From: an uncultured Alphaproteobacteria bacterium | GTDB lineage: Bacteria; Pseudomonadota; Alphaproteobacteria; Rhizobiales; Rhizobiaceae | Length of the DNA stretch: 64,000 bases | NCBI GenBank assembly: GCA_929200315.1 | Contig: CAKMZB010000002.1 | Coordinates: 276,629 to 340,628 of the forward strand | Direction: 5' to 3' | Part shown: one piece after another, positions 37,747 through 45,859 of the stretch | Position numbering within the stretch: position 1 is the stretch's first letter | How the letters are laid out: every line of letters begins with the position of its first letter | Program-made: the position numbers and the translations under genes | Notes under the pieces: model-generated | What the model was told of the DNA's origin: nothing | Database searches by the model: none | The model's input: the letters and a program-made list of their open reading frames with translations, nothing else

Positions 37747-38665
37747 TCCCATCTTTGAAGAGATTGCCCTTATCGGAATTGGACTGATCGGTGCGTCCAT
37801 TGCGCTGCGCGCTCGTCGCGATGGGCTTGCAAACCGCATTACCATTTCCACGCGGCGGCAGGAAACGCTGGACCGGGCCGAAGAGCTTGGCCTTGGTGAC
37901 CGTTACACCGTAGACGCGGCGGATGCGGTGAAGGACGCCGATTGCGTCATCCTGTGCGTTCCTGTTGGCGCGATGGGCGTGGTGGCTGAGCAGATCGGCC
38001 CGCATCTGAAGGCGGGGGCGATTGTCACGGATGTCGGCTCCGTCAAACGGTCGGTGATCGATCAGGTCGCGCCGCACATGTCCGATGATGTTCATTTCAT
38101 CCCCGGTCACCCGGTTGCAGGGACGGAACATTCTGGCCCTGATGCGGGTTTTGCCACTTTGTTTGACGAGCGCTGGCATATCCTCACGCCGCTTGAAGGC
38201 GCTAATCCGGTGGCGGTCGAAAAGTTGGAGACGTTCTGGAAGCAGCTTGGGTCATTCGTGGAAATCATGGACGCTGCCCACCACGACCGGGTGCTCGCTG
38301 TGACGTCTCACATCCCGCACCTCATCGCCTACAACATCGTCGGCACGGCTGACGATATGGAGGAGATCACCAAGCGTGAGGTCATCAAATTCTCCGCTTC
38401 CGGCTTCCGCGACTTCACCCGCATCGCGGCCTCCGACCCGGTTATGTGGCGGGATGTGTTCCTGCACAACAAGGACGCCGTTCTGGAAGTGCTGGGGCGG
38501 TTCTCTGAAGATCTTGCCGCGCTGCAACGGGCGGTGCGCTGGGGAGATGGGGAGCTGCTCGAAAAACAGTTTACCCGCACCCGGGAGATCCGCCGCGGGA
38601 TCATTGAAGCCGGTCAGGAGACCGCTGCGCCGAACTTCGGTCGTTACAAGACCGATCCCGACTAG
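37739..38665 (+). CDS. tyrC: Prephenate/cyclohexadienyl dehydrogenase
   Basis: A 308-residue NAD-dependent dehydrogenase in tyrosine synthesis, converting prephenate or arogenate by oxidative decarboxylation. The Rossmann motif GIGLIG is at residues 13-18, the substrate-site segment [14 protein letters not shown] near 122, and [15 protein letters not shown] near 200. The hisC-tyrC overlap suggests that HisC supplies the transamination step. It converges on the broken DUF2125 gene with four bases shared. Confidence 0.92.
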   Translation: MTDPIFEEIALIGIGLIGASIALRARRDGLANRITISTRRQETLDRAEELGLGDRYTVDAADAVKDADCVILCVPVGAMGVVAEQIGPHLKAGAIVTDVGSVKRSVIDQVAPHMSDDVHFIPGHPVAGTEHSGPDAGFATLFDERWHILTPLEGANPVAVEKLETFWKQLGSFVEIMDAAHHDRVLAVTSHIPHLIAYNIVGTADDMEEITKREVIKFSASGFRDFTRIAASDPVMWRDVFLHNKDAVLEVLGRFSEDLAALQRAVRWGDGELLEKQFTRTREIRRGIIEAGQETAAPNFGRYKTDPD

Positions 38666-39659
38666 AGCTGAAGCGGCGGGATGCGCCCAAGGGTGATGAA
38701 GCCGATGCGCATCACACCACGGTCGATGACCATGGTCATAACGGGCATGGTCTCGGGGCCGAATTGCGCCTTCTTGGCGGCAGAGCTGCTTCCACGCGCA
38801 ATAAGCGTGATGATCTGCGCCGCTTCCGGCCCGAGGCTTTGCGCCCAATTAATGAGCGCGTTTTGGCCTATGGTGCCGATCTGCACCCGGCCGCTCAGCA
38901 TGCCGCCCGGTGCGATGGTGAGCGGACCCTTGAAGCCGATCTGGCCGCCGTCAACCTCGATGCGCAATTGGACCACATCCAGCGTCGCCCCCATACGCAG
39001 CACATCGGTGAGGCGGTAATTGGCGGCGGCCAGCCGTGCCGCGCCATCTTCAAGCACGGCCTCGCCCCGCAGGTTGAACGGCAGAAGCCGTGCGCCGAAA
39101 GGCAGGATTGCGGCGATGGTTTCCCCATCGATGCGTAGGGCCATGTCGACCTCATCGCGCGGGGTGATGGTGGCGTTGAGATCTTCGACGGTGAGGAGGT
39201 GTGGCCCGGCTTCTACCGTGACGTCTTCTGTTTCCAGCGCCAGTTCTTCAAGCGTTTGGTTGGCGAGGGTGACTTCGCCGCCGACCTTGAAGGTCTCCCA
39301 TGTCGCCGTTACCGGCGCGGTGTTGGGGCCTGCGGTGTGGATCGTGGCGGGGGGGGGGGGGGGGGGGAGGTGCCCCCCCCCCCGCCGCGCCCGAGGTCGA
39401 AAATCGGCAGCGAGACATTGGCCTCCTTTGTTGCGAGGCGCTTGCCATCATTAAAGGTGGTGCAGTGGAGCGTGAAAGCGGAAGGGAAACCGCGCAGGTC
39501 TCGGTCCTTGCAAGCCTCCAGCAAGGGAGATGGTGTTTGCGCGATGCGGCTTTCGATGAGACCTGCCAGCGCGAACCAGGCCGCTGTCCAAAGAAGCGCG
39601 ATCCCGGCGAGGGTAAAGCCTATGCGGCGCAGCCATGTTGCGGGTTGGGATCGGATCAT
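38662..39659 (-). pseudogene. DUF2125-type protein gene interrupted by a frameshift at a poly-G/poly-C tract
   Basis: Two frames encode one protein. The upstream part starts at ATG 39659 (MIRSQPATWLRRIGF, then a membrane segment GFTLAGIALLWTAAWFALAG) and stays coherent through NVSLPIFDLGRG. After 19 G and 11 C at 39349-39383 the coherent frame is another one, read as TIHTAGPNTAPV and onward through WETFKVGGEVTLANQTLEEL to the stop at 38662. The parts join into an about 330-residue single-pass periplasmic protein of the DUF2125 kind. Either the sequence is wrong here or the gene is phase-variable or dead. Its function is unknown. Confidence 0.75.
39349..39383. repeat. Adjacent 19-G and 11-C homopolymer runs
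   Basis: Nineteen G (39349-39367), then AGGTG, then eleven C (39373-39383) on the plus strand; the runs are mutually complementary and could form a hairpin. The tract sits inside the DUF2125 coding sequence and switches its reading frame. Confidence 0.95.
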
Positions 39660-39730
39660 CTCAGCAGCGTTGTTTGCGCGGTTGCCCTCTGTTACGCCGT
39701 GCACCGGCAGCAGCACAAGCAAACTCCCCA

Positions 39731-40330
39731 ATGGCATCACAGCACGATATTGGTACGGCCCATGCGGAACCGGAAGGCCCGATCATCGAGGACGGGCATT
39801 TCTGGGTCTTCGGCTATGGCTCGCTCATGTGGCGGCCCGACTTTGATTACAAACGTATGGTCCCTGCGCGGATGGGCGGCGTGCATCGCGCGCCATGCAT
39901 CTATTCCTGGGTTCATCGCGGGACAGAGCAAAGCCCCGGGATCGTGCTTGGGCTGGCCGAAGGTGGCTCCTGTTCTGGCATGGCCTTTGAGGTGGCCGAA
40001 AGAAGCGCCAACGACGTTGTTGCCTATCTGCGTGAGCGGGAATTGGTGACCCATGTCTATCGCGAAATTAACCGCCCGGCGCAGATCACCGAAGACGGTA
40101 TGGCGCGCTCAATCTCGTGCCTCACTTACGTGGTGAACCGCTATCACGAGCAATATGCAGGGGAATTACCGGTGGATCAGCTGGTGACCATTATCTCCCA
40201 AGCCGAGGGCAAGAGCGGCAAGAATGACGCCTATTTTCTGGACACCCACCGCCAGCTCGACGCGATGGGAATAGATGACCCCAAAATTTCAGCGATTACC
40301 GAAGGGCTCAAACACCATCAGGTGCGGTAG
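39731..40330 (+). CDS. ChaC-type gamma-glutamylcyclotransferase
   Basis: A 199-residue protein of the ChaC/GGCT-like fold, expected to cleave glutathione to 5-oxoproline and Cys-Gly. The nucleotide-like pocket FGYGSL is at residues 27-32, followed by WRPDF. The catalytic glutamate is in AYLREREL (E102 or E104). ATG 39731 is used; earlier starts would run into the divergent DUF2125 gene. Its 3' end overlaps the next, opposite-strand gene by 13 bases. Confidence 0.88.
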   Translation: MASQHDIGTAHAEPEGPIIEDGHFWVFGYGSLMWRPDFDYKRMVPARMGGVHRAPCIYSWVHRGTEQSPGIVLGLAEGGSCSGMAFEVAERSANDVVAYLRERELVTHVYREINRPAQITEDGMARSISCLTYVVNRYHEQYAGELPVDQLVTIISQAEGKSGKNDAYFLDTHRQLDAMGIDDPKISAITEGLKHHQVR

Positions 40331-40689
40331 GGTTTTGCAGTTTCATAGACATTGTTCAGATCGGTAAGAATCGCGCAGGCATCCTGTCCGTCGAGCAGAT
40401 GAACATAGAGATCACCTGAATGCAGGCCCAGAGGTGGGTTGGCGCAGGGGCGGGCGGTTTCAGCCCCAGTCTCCCGAACGGCAAAAACGCAATCGCGATA
40501 AAGGCCCTCCTGCCCCCTTGTGACCTTGGAAAAGACATAGCGTCTGCCCGACCCGCCACGCAGATAGACAAAACGGTCCAGCCCCGAAATCTCCGACCCT
40601 GCTGTTTGCCAGACCGGCACGCCGTCAAGGTCTCCCACAATGTGGGGAAGAAGCGGGTTGGCCTTGAGCTGGGTCTCGGCAAAGAGCAT
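40318..40689 (-). CDS. Conserved-looking hypothetical protein, 123 residues
   Basis: A soluble protein without signal peptide or membrane segment. It contains GDLDGVPVWQ, RFVYLRGGSGRRYVFSKV and HSGDLYVHLLDGQDACAIL, with even codon use that suggests a real gene. No known domain was recognised. It lies between ChaC-like and plsC genes and ends overlapping the ChaC-like gene on the other strand. Confidence 0.6.
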   Translation of the reverse strand: MLFAETQLKANPLLPHIVGDLDGVPVWQTAGSEISGLDRFVYLRGGSGRRYVFSKVTRGQEGLYRDCVFAVRETGAETARPCANPPLGLHSGDLYVHLLDGQDACAILTDLNNVYETAKPYRT

Positions 40690-40769
40690 GTGCGTTCCGT
40701 TTCGTTCTCTCTTCGTTCATGAGAACGTAGTGTGAACTTCTTAATGGAACATTACAAGAACTTTTTGTG

Positions 40770-41564
40770 CTAACTCCTGGCGATCCGCTCCTTGGCGGGT
40801 GGCAGTTTTGCCACTTCAAGAGCAAGTGGTGGGACATGTTTGTCGGTCAGCGCTTCGCTGTTGATTGTGTCCATTCCACTTTCGATCGCTGTAATCATAC
40901 GCTCTGTGAACGTGTCGGCATCGAGTCCCGGCGGGATCGGTTCCATGAAGCGAATGCGGATTTTGCCTGGATGACGCATGAAAGATTTGCGCTCCCAATA
41001 GAGCCCCGAATTCAGCGCCACCGGTACGACGGGAACGCCCAGCTCCAGATACATACGCGTCGTGCCGTAGCGGTAGGCCGGCTCGGCCGTCGGAATGGTA
41101 CGGGTGCCTTCGGCAAAAACAACGATCTGACGGTCCTGCGCCACCTCTTTCTTGGCCCGTGCAATCATGCGCCGCATGGCATGGCCCTTGTCGGCACGGC
41201 GGATGGGGATGTGGTTGAGGCCGGCGACAAAACGTCCGAAGATCGGGATCCGCATCAGCTCGTCCTTCAGGATGAAGGCCGAATTCGGCAGCAGATCGTT
41301 AATCACATAGAAGTCCCAGTTGGACTGGTGTTTGCTGGCAATGATGGCCGGGCCGTGGGGAATGTTCTCGCGGCCCTGGACATCTATTCTGGTGCCCACG
41401 ATCACGCGGTGCAGCCAATAATTTTGCCGGGCCCAGCGCTTTGGTACCTCGTGGCGCTGCTCAGCGCTCATGACCGTCAGGAAGAGCGGGATGTTGATAA
41501 TCATATAGACCGCCAGATTAACGACCCAGACGACATTGAAAACTATCGAGCGCAGCATTCTCAT
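40770..41564 (-). CDS. plsC: 1-acyl-sn-glycerol-3-phosphate acyltransferase
   Basis: A 264-residue membrane-bound acyltransferase making phosphatidic acid from lysophosphatidic acid. The catalytic HX4D motif is H79-D84 (SKHQSNWDF) and the glycerol-phosphate-binding motif is FAEGTRTIP near residue 152. An N-terminal hydrophobic segment (residues 7-33) anchors it. It follows the YdcF-like gene by 21 bases on the same strand, so the two may be cotranscribed. Confidence 0.92.
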   Translation of the reverse strand: MRMLRSIVFNVVWVVNLAVYMIINIPLFLTVMSAEQRHEVPKRWARQNYWLHRVIVGTRIDVQGRENIPHGPAIIASKHQSNWDFYVINDLLPNSAFILKDELMRIPIFGRFVAGLNHIPIRRADKGHAMRRMIARAKKEVAQDRQIVVFAEGTRTIPTAEPAYRYGTTRMYLELGVPVVPVALNSGLYWERKSFMRHPGKIRIRFMEPIPPGLDADTFTERMITAIESGMDTINSEALTDKHVPPLALEVAKLPPAKERIARS

Positions 41565-41585
41565 TGGCGGTATCCGATTGCGCTT

Positions 41586-42269
41586 CTAGCTGAACAATGA
41601 GGAGCGAACGCTGTCGAAGACGTCCGGTTTCACGAAATCCCGCGACCATGCACCAACGTATTTGATGTATTCGGAAATCATCAACCGCAGCGTTGCAGGA
41701 TCCTTCCACCAGTCCTCGCGGTTCAACTCGTCCAACGCTACTGGCCAGGAATAAACCTCAATTCCTGGCATCTGGCGGGCAAACTCCATGCGGCTGCGGG
41801 GCATATGGTAGGCGCTGGTGACGAGGATGAGCGAGGCATGGCCGTTCTGCGCCATCCATTTGCGGGTCTCTACAGCATTGCTGATCGTGTCCATAGAAGC
41901 GGAATCAAGATCAACACAACAAGCGATGAGGTCCTGGTGCTCAGGGTGCAGCTCGGAGAGAGCCGCGGCGCTGGTGGTTGGGTTCACACCGGAAATGAGA
42001 AGGCGGCGGTTACGGTCCTGCGCGAGGAGTTCAAGCGCAGCGCTGATCCGCTCAGAACCGCCGGTGAGCACAACAATGGCATCGGCTGGCGGGACGTTCT
42101 GCGGCGGGTGGGATTCGGCGACATCGGTTGAGAATTTGGCAAAACCACCGATCAGCATGCCGGTCGCAATGAAGGCCAGAACGATAACGAGCTTGAGCAC
42201 CCCGCTGAAAAGCCGGGCAAGCAGCGAAGGGCGGTTGGCCGCCTTGGTGTCCGTGTTGCTGCTGGCCAT
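41586..42269 (-). CDS. YdcF family (DUF218) membrane-anchored protein
   Basis: A 227-residue protein with one N-terminal membrane segment (about residues 20-42) and a DUF218 domain. The start of the domain is DAIVVLTGGSERI, with LLISGVNP and LVTSAYHMPRS downstream, which are the family motifs. DUF218 proteins act in cell-envelope processes, but the reaction is unclear. ATG 42269 has GGAG six bases upstream; four extra codons upstream are also open. Confidence 0.88.
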   Translation of the reverse strand: MASSNTDTKAANRPSLLARLFSGVLKLVIVLAFIATGMLIGGFAKFSTDVAESHPPQNVPPADAIVVLTGGSERISAALELLAQDRNRRLLISGVNPTTSAAALSELHPEHQDLIACCVDLDSASMDTISNAVETRKWMAQNGHASLILVTSAYHMPRSRMEFARQMPGIEVYSWPVALDELNREDWWKDPATLRLMISEYIKYVGAWSRDFVKPDVFDSVRSSLFS

Positions 42270-42357
42270 GAGAAGCTCCACAATTCCCCGTCGGCAAAAA
42301 GCCGTTCCTCAGCAATATCGAACCTTGCTGTGGCAAGGCAAGCGCCGGGGCGTTGCG

Positions 42358-43308
42358 TTAGCGGCTTGCGTCGAGGCCACCGACCTGCGCCAGCACCGTC
42401 AATCGGGACGTAATAGCGGTCAAAAGCGCAATAACAATAATTAGTGCACCAACACCGATATAGCCGGACAGGCCGACCTGGAACGTGCCGAAAAGCGCTG
42501 CCGCCTGGTCTGCAACGGGATCGGCGACGTTTCGTGAAGCCCAGAAACCGGCAATGGCGAAGATGAAGATTGCCAGCCCGCCACCGGCGAGCGAACCCTT
42601 CAGGCCAAGCAGCAGGAAGTGACGCTGAAATTGCGAGGCGATATAGCCCCGCTCCGCGCCTACGAAGTGTAGAACATCAATCGTCGCCCGATTGCTCGCC
42701 ATGGCCCCGCGGGTGGCGAAGATGACGCTGAGCACTGTCGCCGCAAGCATCAGGATGAAGACTATCGCGCCAATCAGCACTGTCGCTTGTGCCATTGTGG
42801 TGAGGCGATCCTGCCAGGTGCGATGATCGTCGAGGGACGCACCCGGTACATTGCCGGAAAGCTCCAGCGCCAGGCTCGTTAGATCTGGTGGGTTGGACGC
42901 GTCAATGGTGAGGCGCAGCAGGCGTGGTACCGGGAGTTCATCGAGTGACAGACCGGCGCCGAGCCAGGGTTCCAGCAATTGGCGTATGTCTGCGTCCGCA
43001 ACTTCCGTCACGCTGGTGATGCCCGGGGTATTTTCAATAATTGCCATTGCCGCTTCCACAGAAGCGCGCAGATCCTCTGCCGAGCCGAGCGGGCGCACCT
43101 GCACGGTGATCTCCCGGGCAATGTCGCTCTGCCAGGAACGAGCCGTGTCGGACACCATCGAAACTGCACCAAGGGTCAGGCTGGCGAGAAAGGCCATAAT
43201 GGCCACCACCAGTGTCAGTGCCGTCCCGGCAACCGATCCACGCGGGACAATGGAATGGCGCGCGCAGGGTGGCACCTCTTCCTGGCGGATGGGAATCGCC
43301 TCAGTCAT
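42358..43308 (-). CDS. ftsX: Cell division protein FtsX
   Basis: A 316-residue permease-like partner of FtsE, linking ATP hydrolysis to activation of peptidoglycan hydrolases at the septum. Four membrane segments are seen: one near residues 28-50, and three in the C-terminal half (about 180-205, 230-255 and 280-305), separated by the large periplasmic domain. Its start overlaps the ftsE stop by eight bases. Confidence 0.9.
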   Translation of the reverse strand: MTEAIPIRQEEVPPCARHSIVPRGSVAGTALTLVVAIMAFLASLTLGAVSMVSDTARSWQSDIAREITVQVRPLGSAEDLRASVEAAMAIIENTPGITSVTEVADADIRQLLEPWLGAGLSLDELPVPRLLRLTIDASNPPDLTSLALELSGNVPGASLDDHRTWQDRLTTMAQATVLIGAIVFILMLAATVLSVIFATRGAMASNRATIDVLHFVGAERGYIASQFQRHFLLLGLKGSLAGGGLAIFIFAIAGFWASRNVADPVADQAAALFGTFQVGLSGYIGVGALIIVIALLTAITSRLTVLAQVGGLDASR

Positions 43309-43960
43309 AGACCCGCACCGTCTTGTCCTGCAGCACCAGGCGACGGGCCTGCATCTGGTCCATCAGTGCAAGATCGTGGGTGGCAATGACCACCGAAGTG
43401 CCAGACCGGTTGAGTTCAACGAAAAGCCGCAGCAGCCGCTGTGCCAGAATAGGGTCGAGGTTGCCTGTGGGCTCGTCCGCCAGCAGCACGTCCGGCTGGT
43501 CGATCAGCGCCCGGGCAATGGCTGCGCGTTGCTGCTCCCCACCGGACAAGACCGGTGGATGGGCATGGAGGCGTTCAGCAAGGCCAACCCATTTAAGAAG
43601 GTCCACCACGTCGCGCGCATAGGAAGACTCATCCTTGCCCCGTACGCGCAATGGCAAAGCGACATTCTCATACAACGTCAAATGATCGAGTAGGCGAAAG
43701 TCCTGAAAAACAATACCAATGCGGCGGCGGATGCCCGGCAGATCATCACGGGTGAGGGCGGCTGAATCCTGCCCAAAAACGGTAATTGAACCGTGGGTCG
43801 GCGGGAGCGAGAGGAACATCAGCCGCAACAGGCTGGTCTTTCCTGCACCCGACGGGCCGGTGAGAAACTGGAAGGAGCCCGGCGCGATGGATAGATCAAC
43901 ATCCTCCAACACCGGCTCCCCGCCGCCATAGCGCACTGCCACCTTGTCGAAGCGGATCAT
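43301..43960 (-). CDS. ftsE: Cell division ATP-binding protein FtsE
   Basis: A 219-residue ABC ATPase. Walker A GPSGAGKT is at residues 35-42, the Q-loop at VFQDFRLLDHLT, the signature LSGGEQQ near 137, Walker B VLLADEPTGNLD near 158, and the H-loop at IATHD. The FRLL-DHLTLYENVALPLR stretch is characteristic of FtsE. It is divergent from the zinc-ribbon gene across a CtrA box, which suggests cell-cycle control. Confidence 0.95.
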   Translation of the reverse strand: MIRFDKVAVRYGGGEPVLEDVDLSIAPGSFQFLTGPSGAGKTSLLRLMFLSLPPTHGSITVFGQDSAALTRDDLPGIRRRIGIVFQDFRLLDHLTLYENVALPLRVRGKDESSYARDVVDLLKWVGLAERLHAHPPVLSGGEQQRAAIARALIDQPDVLLADEPTGNLDPILAQRLLRLFVELNRSGTSVVIATHDLALMDQMQARRLVLQDKTVRVYD

Positions 43961-44023
43961 TGGCAGCTCATGGGGTTCGGACGGCTCGGATTGCGGACAC
44001 GGCGCACCATCAAACAGCGAGGG

Positions 44024-44038
44024 TTAACGTCTCATTAA
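44024..44038. promoter_or_regulatory. CtrA box between ftsE and the zinc-ribbon gene
   Basis: TTAACGTCTCATTAA fits the full CtrA consensus TTAA-N7-TTAA exactly. It lies 64 bases before the ftsE start and 80 before the zinc-ribbon gene start, so it could control either. Confidence 0.7.
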
Positions 44039-44117
44039 CCATAAATGCTTGTTGAGAAAATATTCACCATATTTGGGCAAGCTCGTCTCATTCAACGCTG
44101 TGAGTGCGAGTTTTGCC

Positions 44118-44717
44118 ATGACCGTCATCTGCCCTTCCTGCGACGCCCGCTTTCGTGATCCGCCTGCCAGCGTCGATGCGTCCCACCCGCTGCAATGCGG
44201 AAAATGCGAGCATCAATGGGCGCGCGAGCCATCCAAGAAGCGCCTGAAATTGCCAAAGGGCATAACCGCCTTCCCGATGGTGCTGATGGCGAAAGCGACC
44301 CCTGTAGCTATGGCGGGTGCCGTGGCAATTGCGCTTTTTGCCGGTGCTTTTGCCTCCCGCGATGCATCCAACAGCACCGGGCCGCAGACGGCTTCTGTCT
44401 TTGAGGCCATGGGTTTTGGCGACGAGACACCGCTGGAAATTGCCAATGTCACCACGACCCGCACAAAGCAGGATGGCATCAGCAAACTCGTTGTGCGTGG
44501 TGAGATTGCCAATATTGCTGATTCCACCGTGCCGGTGCCACCCATCGTGCTCACCATGCGCGGCAAAGGTGAAACCCCGCTCATGCGCTGGAGCGTGGAG
44601 AGCGAGTCGAGCAGCCTTGACGCTGGTGAGAGAAGTGCCTTTGTAGCTGTCGCATCCGACTATCCCAGCGAAGCGACCGATCTGGACGTCTCGTTTCAGG
44701 CACCGAAAGCGAATTAG
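44118..44717 (+). CDS. Zinc-ribbon (MJ0042-type) membrane protein
   Basis: A 199-residue protein. The N-terminal zinc ribbon has C5, C8, C27 and C30 (ICPSCDARF and QCGKCEHQW), followed by a membrane segment at about residues 58-78, then a periplasmic-type domain resembling DUF3426 with IPPIVLTMRG-like sequence (PVPPIVLTMRG). It resembles the proteins found beside ftsE in many Hyphomicrobiales. Function unknown. It overlaps the hpt start by one base. Confidence 0.85.
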   Translation: MTVICPSCDARFRDPPASVDASHPLQCGKCEHQWAREPSKKRLKLPKGITAFPMVLMAKATPVAMAGAVAIALFAGAFASRDASNSTGPQTASVFEAMGFGDETPLEIANVTTTRTKQDGISKLVVRGEIANIADSTVPVPPIVLTMRGKGETPLMRWSVESESSSLDAGERSAFVAVASDYPSEATDLDVSFQAPKAN

Positions 44718-45268
44718 TGAGTGACACGATCATCGTTCGGGGCAAGCGCATTGCCCCGCTCTACACCGCCGCACAGATTGCTGAACGTAACGCCGCCATG
44801 GCCGCGCAGATCGGCGAGGGTGAAAAGCACGATCTTCTCGTGATTGCGATCCTGAAGGGCTCCTTCATCTTCGCTGCCGACCTTATCCGCGCCATGCACG
44901 CTTCCGGCATCGCCCCGGAAGTCGAATTCATAACCCTGTCGAGCTACGGCAAGGGCACGACGAGCGGTGAGGTGCGAATCGTCAAAGACATTGATTCTGA
45001 CCCGGCCGGGCGAGACGTCCTGCTCATCGATGACATTCTGGAATCCGGCAACACACTGAAATTTGCCCGCGACCTGATGATGGAACGCGGCGCGCGGTCC
45101 GTGGATGTGGCGGTGCTTCTCGACAAGCGTGAGAAGCGCAGTGCCGAAATTGACGCCAATCATGTCGGCTTTGAATGTCCGGACCACTTCGTCGTCGGCT
45201 ACGGTATGGATGCTGGCTACGCCTTCCGCGAATTGCCCTTTGTGGGAATTGTCGAAGGCGACGCCTGA
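44717..45268 (+). CDS. hpt: Hypoxanthine phosphoribosyltransferase
   Basis: A 183-residue type I phosphoribosyltransferase that salvages hypoxanthine or guanine to IMP or GMP. The PRPP-binding motif is VLLIDDILESGNT near residue 96, the flexible-loop segment SSYGKGTTS near 75, and ILKGSFIF near 45. GTG 44717 overlaps the preceding stop (TAGTG). It complements the punA/cdd salvage operon, though it is far from it. Confidence 0.94.
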   Translation: MSDTIIVRGKRIAPLYTAAQIAERNAAMAAQIGEGEKHDLLVIAILKGSFIFAADLIRAMHASGIAPEVEFITLSSYGKGTTSGEVRIVKDIDSDPAGRDVLLIDDILESGNTLKFARDLMMERGARSVDVAVLLDKREKRSAEIDANHVGFECPDHFVVGYGMDAGYAFRELPFVGIVEGDA

Positions 45269-45290
45269 TCTGGTGAATCCAGCCACCGTG

Positions 45291-45305
45291 TTAACCACTC
45301 GTTAA
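45291..45305. promoter_or_regulatory. CtrA box upstream of cpdR
   Basis: TTAACCACTCGTTAA is an exact TTAA-N7-TTAA match; a further half site GTTAAC follows at 45322-45327. It is 75 bases before the cpdR ATG and after hpt. Confidence 0.72.
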
Positions 45306-45380
45306 CATTATCTGTCCAAAAGTTAACAAAAGAACAAACCGTGGCCACCGTGCCACGCCAACGTGCCGTGAGGCGAAGCC

Positions 45381-45776
45381 ATGAGCCGGATTTTGCTGGT
45401 GGAAGATGATGAAGCTGTGCGCGCTTTCGTGTGCCGCGCTCTGTTGCTTGACGGCCACGATGTGGTGGATGCCTGCGATGGTGAAGAAGGCTTTGATGCA
45501 CTCCAGGCCTGTCTGCCAAAAAAGGACGGCGCGCCCGCCTTTGACCTGCTGCTCACCGATATCAAGATGCCGTTCATGGACGGTATCGAGCTGACCGGTC
45601 ACGCCAACAAACTCTTCCCCGATATGCCAGTTATCATGATGACCGGCTATGCCGATCAGCGCGAGCGGGCGGATGATCTCAACGTCATTGAGATTGTGGC
45701 CAAGCCGTTTACCCTTGCCGACATTCGCGCCAGCGTGAGTGCGGTTCTGCGGCCAGAGATGAAGGCGGCAGGCTAA
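45381..45776 (+). CDS. cpdR: Single-domain response regulator, CpdR type
   Basis: A 131-residue stand-alone receiver domain. The acidic pocket is E8-D9-D10, the phosphorylated residue D60 (LLTDIKMPFMDG), with the switch threonine in MTGYADQRERA and lysine in VAKPFTLADI. In Caulobacter, unphosphorylated CpdR helps ClpXP degrade CtrA and other cell-cycle proteins. The product is slightly longer than typical because of an about 11-residue insertion near residue 45. The CtrA box upstream implies a feedback loop; the CpdR label rests on overall pattern. Confidence 0.8.
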   Translation: MSRILLVEDDEAVRAFVCRALLLDGHDVVDACDGEEGFDALQACLPKKDGAPAFDLLLTDIKMPFMDGIELTGHANKLFPDMPVIMMTGYADQRERADDLNVIEIVAKPFTLADIRASVSAVLRPEMKAAG

Positions 45777-45803
45777 GCCTTTTCCCTTTAGGCCGCTGCA
45801 AAG

Positions 45804-45837
45804 AAAGGGCCGGTCACTTGCGTGACCGGCCCTTTTT
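45804..45837 (+). terminator. Strong terminator after cpdR
   Basis: AAAGGGCCGGTCAC (45804-45817) pairs perfectly with GTGACCGGCCCTTT (45822-45835) around a 4-base loop and ends in a T-run. It lies between the convergent cpdR and ABC genes and may act in both directions. Confidence 0.9.
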
Positions 45838-45859
45838 CATTTTGTGCTCCGTGTTGCGC

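Noticed and set aside
39309-39384. Proline- and glycine-rich peptide encoded at the homopolymer tract as a real low-complexity domain
   Set aside because: It arises only from translating the G/C runs after the frame break; neighbouring coding sense demands a different frame.
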